Source of the DNA: SYHX01 sp049317645
GTDB taxonomy: Bacteria; Bacteroidota; Bacteroidia; UBA7662
Direction: 5' to 3'
DNA: 5,344 nt
Assembly: GCA_049317645.1 (NCBI GenBank)
Contig: JBMOHV010000087.1
Location: 1 to 5,344 of the forward strand
Numbering within the stretch: the first letter of the stretch is position 1; every line of letters starts with the position of its first letter. The position numbers were made by a program, and so were the translations under genes. Below, one piece after another: positions 1-5,344 of the stretch. The notes under the pieces are model-generated. The model searched no databases and was not told where the DNA came from. It saw nothing but the letters and a program-made list of their open reading frames with translations.

Positions 1-1935
1 GACTACCTGAGGGCCGAGAACCGCTATGCGGAGTCCTTGCTTTCCCATACCAAAACCCTGCAAGATCAACTTTTTGAGGAGATGAAAGGCCGCATCAAAG
101 AGGACGACCGCAATGTTCCCTATTTTGATCGGGGGTATTGGTACTACAGCCGGGTTGTCAAGGGCCAGGACTATGCCGTCTATTGCCGTCGGAAAGAAAG
201 CATGGACGCCCCCGAAGAAATCATGCTGGATGCCAACGACTACGCCAAGGGACATTCATTTTTTAGCATCGCGGGCCTCAAAGTCAGCCCCGATAATCGT
301 TACCTCCTGTTTTGTATGGACACCGTAGGCCGCAGGCAATACATCCTGGGCATCAAAGACCTCCAAACCGGCCGTGACTTGGAAGATCGGATCTACCCCG
401 TGAACGGGGCCGCTGCCTGGGCCGCTGATAACAAAACCATCTTTTTTGGGACCTCCGATGAACAAACATTGCGCTCCGATGAAGTTTGGAAATACCGTAT
501 TGGGCAGGGTTCCGATAACAAAACATTGGTCTTCCGTGAAGAGGATGAGACCTTTAGCACCTATGTTTTTGGCGGAAAGTCCGGCGACTTTCTTTATATC
601 CTAAGCTCCAGCACCTTGAGCTCGGAACAACGCTACCTTTCCTCGGATCGTCCGGACGATGCTTGGACGATCATCTGCCCCCGCCAAAAGGACTTGCTCT
701 ACAGCGCCGAAGACTATAACAAAGAATTTTACATCCTAACTAACCACGAGGCCAAGAATTTTCGGATGGTCAAAGCGCCGCTAGGAACCGGGTCTACCTC
801 CCGTTGGGTGGAGACCCTGGCCCATCGACCTTTGGTTCGCTTGGAGGGCTTTGAATTGTTCGAAGACTTCATGGTTTTGGAAGAAAGGGAAGGGGGGTTA
901 AAACGGCTTAGGGTCCGCGGTTGGGACGGTCAAAATGATCATTACCTCCGTTTTCCGGATCCGGTTTACACCGTTTCTACGGAAATTAACAAAGATTACA
1001 AGAGTCGTGAATTGCGGTATACCTATTCCTCTCTCACGACCCCAACGCGGGTGGTTGCCTACCAAATGGACGACCGCAGCGAACGCATTCTCAAAACCCA
1101 GGAAGTGGTGGGCGGCCACGACCCATCGGCGTACCAATCCGAAAGGGTTTGGGTCAAAGCAGCCGACGGAACCGACGTACCCGTTTCGTTGGTTTACAAA
1201 AAATCACTGCGCAAGGCCGGAGGCAACCCCACCCTGCTTTATGGCTATGGCAGCTATGGCATCACCATGGAGGCCTATTTTAGCATGAATCGGCTGAGTC
1301 TGTTGGACCGGGGTTGGGTTTTTGCCATCGCCCATATCCGTGGTGGCGAGGAAATGGGGCGTGCCTGGTACGAAGACGGCAAACTCCTCAAGAAAAAGAA
1401 CTCGTTCACGGACTTCATCGCCTGCGGTGAGGCGATGCTGTCCCTTGGCTATTGCGAACCGGGGCAATTGTACGCGATGGGTGGAAGTGCAGGTGGTCTT
1501 TTGATGGGTGCTGTGGTGAATGAGCGGCCCGATCTCTGGAAAGGGGTGATTGCCGGAGTGCCCTTTGTGGATGTGATCAATACGATGTTGGATGCTTCGA
1601 TTCCATTGACCACTTCTGAATACGATGAGTGGGGCAATCCCAACGATGAAACCTATTATCGTTATATGTTATCGTATTCTCCGTACGACAATGTGCGCGC
1701 CGCTGAATACCCTAACCTACTGGTTACAACGGGTCTCCATGATTCGCAGGTCCAGTATTGGGAGCCTGCCAAATGGGTCGCCAAGCTGAGAGATGTTCAC
1801 CAAGGTAACAACAAAATTTACTTGGTCACGGATATGGAGGCCGGTCACGGCGGTAAATCCGGGCGTTACAACGCCCTCAAAGATGACGCCCTCGAATTTG
1901 CCTTCCTCCTGGACCTGGCCAAAATCCAACCTTAG
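1..1935 (+). CDS. ptrB: Oligopeptidase B (S9A serine peptidase), 5' end outside window
   Basis: Oligopeptidase B hydrolyses short peptides after Lys or Arg and is usually cytosolic. The frame is open from base 1, and the first codons (DYLRAENRYAES) already match the family, so the true start lies upstream; the TTG at 37 is not a start. 644 codons are visible. Comparison with the remembered 686-residue E. coli enzyme suggests 35-40 residues are missing. Numbering from base 1, roughly residues 1-400 are the beta-propeller and the rest is the alpha/beta-hydrolase domain. The catalytic triad is Ser496 (GGSAGG, codon at 1486), Asp581 (GLHDSQV, codon at 1741) and His616 (EAGHGG, codon at 1846). The spacings of 85 and 35 are the same as in E. 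coli (532/617/652). The acidic S1-pocket pair is Glu540 and Asp542 in SEYDEWGNP, with Asp in place of the usual second Glu. The enzyme looks intact and active. Any signal peptide would be off the window. The gene converges on the nuclease gene, with 24 bases between the stop codons. Confidence 0.96.
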   Translation, partial: DYLRAENRYAESLLSHTKTLQDQLFEEMKGRIKEDDRNVPYFDRGYWYYSRVVKGQDYAVYCRRKESMDAPEEIMLDANDYAKGHSFFSIAGLKVSPDNRYLLFCMDTVGRRQYILGIKDLQTGRDLEDRIYPVNGAAAWAADNKTIFFGTSDEQTLRSDEVWKYRIGQGSDNKTLVFREEDETFSTYVFGGKSGDFLYILSSSTLSSEQRYLSSDRPDDAWTIICPRQKDLLYSAEDYNKEFYILTNHEAKNFRMVKAPLGTGSTSRWVETLAHRPLVRLEGFELFEDFMVLEEREGGLKRLRVRGWDGQNDHYLRFPDPVYTVSTEINKDYKSRELRYTYSSLTTPTRVVAYQMDDRSERILKTQEVVGGHDPSAYQSERVWVKAADGTDVPVSLVYKKSLRKAGGNPTLLYGYGSYGITMEAYFSMNRLSLLDRGWVFAIAHIRGGEEMGRAWYEDGKLLKKKNSFTDFIACGEAMLSLGYCEPGQLYAMGGSAGGLLMGAVVNERPDLWKGVIAGVPFVDVINTMLDASIPLTTSEYDEWGNPNDETYYRYMLSYSPYDNVRAAEYPNLLVTTGLHDSQVQYWEPAKWVAKLRDVHQGNNKIYLVTDMEAGHGGKSGRYNALKDDALEFAFLLDLAKIQP

Positions 1936-1965
1936 CGATTCAACCTCAGCGATCCAACCTTAGCG
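1924..1965. repeat. Three tandem 14-base units at a convergent gene junction
   Basis: The unit ATCCAACCTTAGCG occurs at 1924-1937 and, identically, at 1952-1965. The middle copy (1938-1951) differs at two positions (C to T at position 3, T to C at position 8). The plus-strand TAG of the peptidase gene (1933-1935) is in the first unit. The minus-strand TAA of the nuclease gene (1960-1962) is in the third. In either direction the first unit met by a ribosome supplies the stop, so the expansion lengthens neither protein. Slippage duplication is the simplest origin. No function is evident, and the unit is not itself an inverted repeat. Confidence 0.8.
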
Positions 1966-2814
1966 TCGGACCGGGTTCAGCCAGACCCAGCAGGTCCTGC
2001 ATAGGCTGCTTTCGAGGCGTTCTTCTTCCTGGTCCGGCAAGCCGGGCAAAAAATCCAAACCGGTCAACTGTTCCAGGCGATCCACGGTCACCATGGTCGC
2101 GGATAATTCGCCTTGGGAAGATTCGTTTTGCATTAAGCAAGCAACGACCCTGTTTTGAGCGGGATGATAGACGATTTTGTAAAAACGTTGGGGCACCAGC
2201 AAGCGCCCCCATCGTTCAGGCTCAGGTTCAAGGACCGGTCCGGCCCAAATCAATAGGCCCAGGGTATCGTTGGCCGACAAGTCCGAAGCCCAGGTTCTGA
2301 CTTGGTTTTCGAGGCGCTTCCAAATCCCTCGGTTAAATCCCGGTCGTTGGGGGCAGACATTGGCATAGGAGAAACTCTCGTGCATGGTCCTTGCGGACCA
2401 GGCCATATCGGCCGCCGGGACCAAGTGACCGCGGTCCATCCCCGAACCTTTGTAATCCGCGTCGGATGCGTCTTTTCCGCCAAGGCGAGGATCCTTCCAA
2501 AATCCACTGGAACGCTCGGCCCCGCCTCCGACCTGTGCGCTGTTCAAACGATAGGCCACCCATAGCGGCTGTTGGTACTTGGGGCCAAAGGCCGATTGGT
2601 AGGCGGAATAATTCAACAGGATGACCTCAGGACTTCCGTCGCTGGAGGTGGGATGAAGGCTATCAAGGGAGCTTTTTCGGGGATCCGTTACCGCCTTCCT
2701 TGTTGGCTGTGCTTGCAAGTTTCCTGCAAACACGCAAATCAAGACGAGGCACCAACCCCGAGGGGTTGAAAAAAACCTAAAGTTCCGAGGATGGTTGGTC
2801 GCCTTCTGATTCAT
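1960..2814 (-). CDS. Secreted DNA/RNA non-specific endonuclease (EndoG/NucA family)
   Basis: This encodes a 284-residue sugar-non-specific nuclease of the Endonuclease_NS (beta-beta-alpha metal) family, which cuts DNA and RNA with a divalent metal. The hallmark DRGH is at residues 127-130, with His130 the expected general base. Asn152 (in ANVCPQ) and the block FNRGIWKRLE (Asn161 to Glu169) match Serratia nuclease Asn110, Asn119 and Glu127, including the eight-residue spacing, so the active site looks complete. An N-terminal segment with basic residues, a hydrophobic core at about 21-32 and a likely signal peptidase I site after Ala35 (LQA-Q) point to export. There is no lipobox. The ATG at 2812-2814 was chosen because it places the signal peptide correctly. 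The frame stays open further upstream to 3291, but that part overlaps the AIM24 gene in another frame and looks unlike protein. No Shine-Dalgarno is visible. The gene lies 29 bases after the AIM24 gene and is probably co-transcribed with it. It may serve nucleic-acid scavenging; that role is inferred. Confidence 0.93.
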   Translation of the reverse strand: MNQKATNHPRNFRFFSTPRGWCLVLICVFAGNLQAQPTRKAVTDPRKSSLDSLHPTSSDGSPEVILLNYSAYQSAFGPKYQQPLWVAYRLNSAQVGGGAERSSGFWKDPRLGGKDASDADYKGSGMDRGHLVPAADMAWSARTMHESFSYANVCPQRPGFNRGIWKRLENQVRTWASDLSANDTLGLLIWAGPVLEPEPERWGRLLVPQRFYKIVYHPAQNRVVACLMQNESSQGELSATMVTVDRLEQLTGLDFLPGLPDQEEERLESSLCRTCWVWLNPVRR

Positions 2815-2843
2815 TGTTACGGATCGAGCGAGCTTCTCAAAAA

Positions 2844-3635
2844 CTAATCCCCGTCCAGCAGGTTGCCAAGACCGCCCAGGAGGGAACCCTCTTCGCGACG
2901 GCCACCGGGGGATCCGTAGCTGAGAATGCGGGCCGCTAGCCGCGATACGGGCAGGCTTTGCAACCAAACCCGACCAGGGCCCCGCAATGTGGCAAAAAAT
3001 AAGCCCTCCCCGCCAAACATCATGTTTTTGACCCCACGGACCATTTGGATATCGTAATCCACCCCGGCCGTGAAAGCCACAATACAGCCGGTATCTACCC
3101 GCAGTACCTCGCCGGGTTGCAAATCCCTCTCCAGGATATAGCCCCCGGCATGCACAAAGGCCAGCCCATCCCCCTCCAGTTTTTGCATAATAAAACCCTC
3201 CCCACCAAAAAGTCCTGTACCCAATCGGCGCTGAAACTCGATACCTACCGCTACCCCTTTGGCCGCGCAAAGGAATGAATCCTTTTGGCAAATGATTTTG
3301 TGGCCCAATTGCTGCAAATCCAGGCAGACAATTTTGCCGGCATAGGGTCCCGCAAAGGTGACCCGGGCTTTGCCCGAACCCAGGTGGGTAAAGGCGGTCA
3401 TGAACAAGGACTCACCGGTCAAAAGACGCTTACCGGCCCCCATCAATTTGCCCAAAAATCCTTTGTTCTCGGAGGATCCGTCCCCAAAGATGGTTTCCAT
3501 CTCGATCCCTGGATCCATGAACATGAAAGCCCCGCTTTCGGCAATCACCGTTTCTTGGGGGTCGAGTTCTATTTCGACGCATTGCATTTCTTCGCCGTAA
3601 ACGCGGTAATCGATTTCGTGGGTGGAGCGGGTCAT
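2844..3635 (-). CDS. AIM24 / TIGR00266 family protein
   Basis: This 263-residue protein belongs to the AIM24 family (TIGR00266 subgroup), related by name to a yeast mitochondrial inner-membrane biogenesis protein. The bacterial function is not established. Recognisable blocks are HEIDYRVYGEEMQ at 6-18, IEMETIFGDG at 44-53, the glycine-rich GKLMGAGKRLLTGESLFMTAF at 62-82, and VDTGCIVAFT at 180-189. The characteristic motif appears twice: LFGGEGF at 142-148 and MFGGEGLFFATLRGPG at 206-221. This is the internal repeat expected of the beta-rich fold. Length and both ends fit full-length members, and the C-terminal tail (about 240-263) is Gly-rich and probably flexible. There is no signal peptide or membrane segment, so it is likely cytoplasmic. 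The start is ATG at 3633-3635, where conservation begins. It has no Shine-Dalgarno; an A-rich stretch lies just upstream. It is the first gene of a likely operon with the exported nuclease and is divergent from the membrane-protein gene, 87 bases away. Confidence 0.94.
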   Translation of the reverse strand: MTRSTHEIDYRVYGEEMQCVEIELDPQETVIAESGAFMFMDPGIEMETIFGDGSSENKGFLGKLMGAGKRLLTGESLFMTAFTHLGSGKARVTFAGPYAGKIVCLDLQQLGHKIICQKDSFLCAAKGVAVGIEFQRRLGTGLFGGEGFIMQKLEGDGLAFVHAGGYILERDLQPGEVLRVDTGCIVAFTAGVDYDIQMVRGVKNMMFGGEGLFFATLRGPGRVWLQSLPVSRLAARILSYGSPGGRREEGSLLGGLGNLLDGD

Positions 3636-3641
3636 GGGGTT

Positions 3642-3680
3642 GTTTTTGAGGACAAGACGGGTTTTTTGAGGACAAGACTG
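3642..3680. repeat. Tandem ~20-base duplication in the divergent intergenic region
   Basis: Two adjacent copies read, on the plus strand, GTTTTTGAGGACAAGACGG (3642-3660) and GTTTTTTGAGGACAAGACTG (3661-3680). They differ by one T in the T-run and one base near the end. A further GTTTTGGGGG start follows at 3681. The repeat begins 6 bases upstream of the AIM24 start codon and so probably lies in its 5' leader or promoter. It could be a pair of direct operator-like sites or a slippage duplication. Nothing in the sequence separates these. Confidence 0.75.
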
Positions 3681-3682
3681 GT

Positions 3683-3713
3683 TTTGGGGGAGATAGATTC
3701 GTCTGTAAATTTA
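3683..3713 (+). promoter_or_regulatory. Weak candidate Bacteroidota-type promoter for the membrane-protein gene
   Basis: TTTG at 3683-3686 is followed after 19 bases by TAAATTTA at 3706-3713. The Bacteroidota vegetative pattern is TTTG, about 19-21 bases, then TAnnTTTG; only the final G of the second box is missing. The second box is a perfect palindrome, but no TTTG lies at the right distance for the AIM24 direction. A difficulty is that transcription would begin only a few bases before the preferred GTG start at 3723, giving an almost leaderless message that lacks the AGGA at 3713-3716. Confidence 0.25.
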
Positions 3714-3722
3714 GGATTGCAC

Positions 3723-4901
3723 GTGAAAAATTCCTCGGCCCTCTTCCTTCTTTGTTTGGTGTGGTTGATGGGTCTGTTGTGGATGCACCGGACCCCCGGC
3801 AAAGAGGGCATGATGACCCCCGAAGCCTTACGCAGTACCTTGGACTACCATCGGAACCTACCGGTCTTTGCGGCCCGCCCTCTGACATCGGGGGCGGTGG
3901 CTGTTTTGAGCAGATGGACCGGGGCAGACGAAACAAGGGTGTTGGCGCTATTGAATCCTCTGTTGCTGGTCGTGAGCGCATGCCTGATTTATGCTTTGGC
4001 CCTGTTTTGGGGAGCGGCCGCAAGGGGAGCATGGATCGCTACGGCTCTTTACCTCTTCTCCTTCACCAACCTTTTTGCCTTTGTCCCCCCAATTTATACC
4101 TACGACGAGCCTCTGCAAGTTGTTACGATGTTGGCAGCCTGTTGGTTTCTCCCCCGTCCCGGCGTGTTGGGGCAGAATGCTGGGGCATTGCCCGCGGTGC
4201 CATCCCATAACATCCTTTACGCCCTTTGGGCCGGACTTTGCATGGGACTTTCGTTGTGGGCCCGCGAAAGCGGCTTACTCCTCTTCCCTGTTTTGGCCGG
4301 GCTGTACCTACCCTACGCATCAAAGCAGGAACGAATCCGTTTGGGGATCACCGTGCTTGTGGCCTTGGGGGTCTTGGCCCTGGGTCGAATGGCATCAAAC
4401 CCCGCCACATCGACCGGGGATCTGTGGCAATGGCAAGCACGCTTCAGCAACCTCCATGCCAATTTCCGCAACATCGATTACACCGTCGAAACCTTGGCGG
4501 GGATCTTTATGGTCCTGGCCTGGCCATTGGTCCTCTTGCCTCCCCTACTTGGCAAGTTCCGATTTTTGACCTTTGGGTTGGTAGCAAGCCTCGTGGTCAA
4601 TACCTTAATAGTTCTCTTCATGGCCAAGGCCCGGGAAGCCCGACTCTTTGCTTTGCCCCTGATGTTGGTTTGGCCATTGCTGGGGTTGCGTCGTTATGAA
4701 TGGCCCACCACAACAATGCCCATTCGACCCATCAACTGGCTTCTCCTGGTCTTGGGGGTGGCGGGAACACTACACCTCGCTTGGAACCTCTACCAAAGCA
4801 CGGTAGGGCCCAATACGGCCAACTTTTTTAGGGAATACCTAACCGTGTACGGGATCAGCTTGGCCTTTTACTGGTCTTTCAATCGGTCCAAAGATTCTTA
4901 A
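3723..4901 (+). CDS. Polytopic membrane protein, GT-C glycosyltransferase-like, unassigned
   Basis: This 392-residue protein is strongly hydrophobic, with about ten membrane segments by eye: 4-21, 74-97, 102-122, 131-144, 163-178, 183-197, 207-221, 258-276, 282-300, 307-321, 337-355 and 371-385 (some may not span). Between the first two lies a soluble loop with HRNLPVFAARPL (43-54). Other polar marks are YTYDEP (125-130), ARESGLL (180-186) and KAREARLFALPL (302-313). This arrangement (an early extracytoplasmic loop, an acidic motif between helices, RE near a helix start, an E-x-R-L-F segment late) recalls GT-C-fold lipid-linked-sugar transferases and related uncharacterised membrane proteins. 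That is resemblance, not identification, and no defining DxD motif is seen in the first loop. The preferred start is GTG at 3723 with AGGA (3713-3716) six bases upstream, which keeps the first membrane segment whole. TTG at 3717 or ATG at 3768 are alternatives; the ATG would cut into that segment. The frame extends back to 3285, but only as the antisense of the AIM24 gene. Confidence 0.85.
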   Translation: MKNSSALFLLCLVWLMGLLWMHRTPGKEGMMTPEALRSTLDYHRNLPVFAARPLTSGAVAVLSRWTGADETRVLALLNPLLLVVSACLIYALALFWGAAARGAWIATALYLFSFTNLFAFVPPIYTYDEPLQVVTMLAACWFLPRPGVLGQNAGALPAVPSHNILYALWAGLCMGLSLWARESGLLLFPVLAGLYLPYASKQERIRLGITVLVALGVLALGRMASNPATSTGDLWQWQARFSNLHANFRNIDYTVETLAGIFMVLAWPLVLLPPLLGKFRFLTFGLVASLVVNTLIVLFMAKAREARLFALPLMLVWPLLGLRRYEWPTTTMPIRPINWLLLVLGVAGTLHLAWNLYQSTVGPNTANFFREYLTVYGISLAFYWSFNRSKDS

Positions 4902-5039
4902 GAATGAGCATCAAAAAAACTAAAATCCCCACCACGACTTCTCCGCGGTATTTGGAAAAAAAGGTTCTAATTTGATCCATCACTTCGAAAGTTATTTTGC
5001 TTTATTCCAATTATTTAAGCCTATCTAAATGCAAACGGG
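4902..5039. other. Low-GC intergenic stretch with a possible gene remnant
   Basis: This region is 35% G+C by direct count and falls further after about 4950. A 23-codon plus-strand frame begins with ATG at 4904-4906, three bases after the preceding TAA, and ends at TGA 4973-4975 (product begins MSIKKTKIPTTTSPRYLEKK). It recalls the N-terminus of a following operon gene that has been cut off, but it may be chance. A perfect 12-base palindrome, ATTCTTAAGAAT, at 4894-4905 spans the stop codon of the membrane-protein gene. No hairpin followed by a T-run was found, so termination here is unexplained. Confidence 0.3.
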
Positions 5040-5344
5040 TTAGAGTTCCTTGTATTTTTTGGGGGATAAAATCCAAATGACTTGAAATAATAGGGCACCA
5101 ATGAAAGTCCATAAAACATCATTCCAGTCAAATCTTAATTTACCTGACATTTGTGCAAATTCCCATCCAACTAATCCTATGACCGAAATAAAATTTGAGG
5201 ATAAATGTCTCTTTTTAAAAAACCAATTGTCCGAGTTCTTTTTTTTGAATACGTATGGAATTATAAGAACAAACAATGCTGGTATTCCTATTGCAGGGAA
5301 GAAGTTAGGCGCAACACCTAAAAGATATTTGATTATTGAGTTAT
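5040..5344 (-). CDS. Small VanZ-like membrane protein, N-terminus outside window
   Basis: The minus-strand frame stays open from the right edge to TAA at 5040-5042, showing the last 100 residues; the start is beyond 5344. The TTG at 5274-5276 is unlikely to be the start, because the residues before it (KYLLGVAPNFFPAIGIPA) continue a sensible membrane-protein sequence. Numbered from the first whole codon in the window, hydrophobic segments are at about 14-31, 50-60 and 76-93. A basic cytoplasmic-looking loop (KKKNSDNWFFKKRH, 33-46) follows the first. The stretch WEFAQ (60-64) followed by FDWND (71-75) and IGALL resembles the E-x-x-Q and F-D-x-x-D motifs of VanZ-like small membrane proteins. 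Function is unknown for most of these, and the assignment is by motif only. Base use is unlike the neighbours: 98 of 304 bases (32%) are G+C, with A/T-ending codons. This suggests recent acquisition. It converges on the membrane-protein gene, 138 bases away. Confidence 0.72.
   Translation of the reverse strand, partial: NSIIKYLLGVAPNFFPAIGIPALFVLIIPYVFKKKNSDNWFFKKRHLSSNFISVIGLVGWEFAQMSGKLRFDWNDVLWTFIGALLFQVIWILSPKKYKEL

Noticed and set aside
37..39. TTG as the start codon of the oligopeptidase B gene
   Set aside because: Family-like sequence continues in frame to base 1, so the gene is cut by the window edge.
935..1288. Plus-strand 117-codon frame inside the peptidase gene
   Set aside because: It is wholly contained in the conserved oligopeptidase B coding region and has no recognisable features.
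1968..1997. Imperfect hairpin (GGACC, GGGT, loop, ACCC, bulge, GGTCC) as a terminator
   Set aside because: It has a 4-base bulge and no T-run on either strand, and it lies inside the 3' coding end of the nuclease gene.
2815..3291. A 160-residue N-terminal extension of the nuclease
   Set aside because: It overlaps the well-supported AIM24 gene in another frame on the same strand, is Gly/Arg-rich and low-complexity, and would bury the signal peptide.
3686..3692. G-rich GGGGGAG as a ribosome binding site
   Set aside because: No ATG, GTG or TTG in the membrane-protein frame lies 5-10 bases downstream.
3285..3722. An N-terminal extension of the membrane protein back to 3285
   Set aside because: Most of it is the antisense of the AIM24 coding sequence, and its residues show no family-like pattern before the first membrane segment.
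3430..4032. Long minus-strand frame (200 codons) spanning the divergent intergenic region
   Set aside because: It overlaps two well-supported genes and its translation is Pro/Arg/Ser-rich, as expected of a shadow frame in GC-rich coding DNA.

Overview
The window is ordinary chromosomal sequence from a bacterium that is probably a member of the Bacteroidota. This rests on three things. The oligopeptidase B, the AIM24/TIGR00266 protein and the secreted EndoG-type nuclease all read like members from that phylum. Clear Shine-Dalgarno sequences are missing in front of the two minus-strand genes. One intergenic site resembles the Bacteroidota promoter pattern. The phylum is an inference from remembered family sequences, not from a search. 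Most of the window is GC-rich; three 60-base lines counted inside the membrane-protein gene gave 57-63% GC. The last ~390 bases are strikingly AT-rich (98 of 304 bases G+C in 5041-5344).

Layout. (1) 1-1935, plus strand: the 3' ~95% of an oligopeptidase B gene (S9A serine peptidase), with its start outside the window. (2) 1924-1965: three tandem 14-base units at a convergent junction; the stop codons of both flanking genes lie in the outer units. (3) 3635 down to 1960, minus strand: a probable two-gene operon. An AIM24/TIGR00266 protein comes first, then, after 29 bases, a signal-peptide-bearing DNA/RNA non-specific endonuclease. (4) 3636-3722: an 87-base divergent intergenic region with a ~20-base tandem duplication and a weak promoter candidate. 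(5) 3723-4901, plus strand: a polytopic membrane protein of about ten segments with a GT-C-glycosyltransferase look, not assigned to a named family. (6) 4902-5344: a low-GC stretch carrying the 3' part of a small VanZ-like membrane protein gene on the minus strand, which runs off the right edge.

The genes do not form an obvious pathway. Oligopeptidase B cleaves peptides after Lys/Arg, and the nuclease probably degrades nucleic acids outside the cytoplasm. The AIM24 and membrane proteins have no established role I can assign. No tRNA, rRNA, CRISPR array, insertion sequence or convincing intrinsic terminator was seen. I found no clear novel system. The most notable observations are the two short tandem duplications placed exactly at gene boundaries and the abrupt composition change after 4901.
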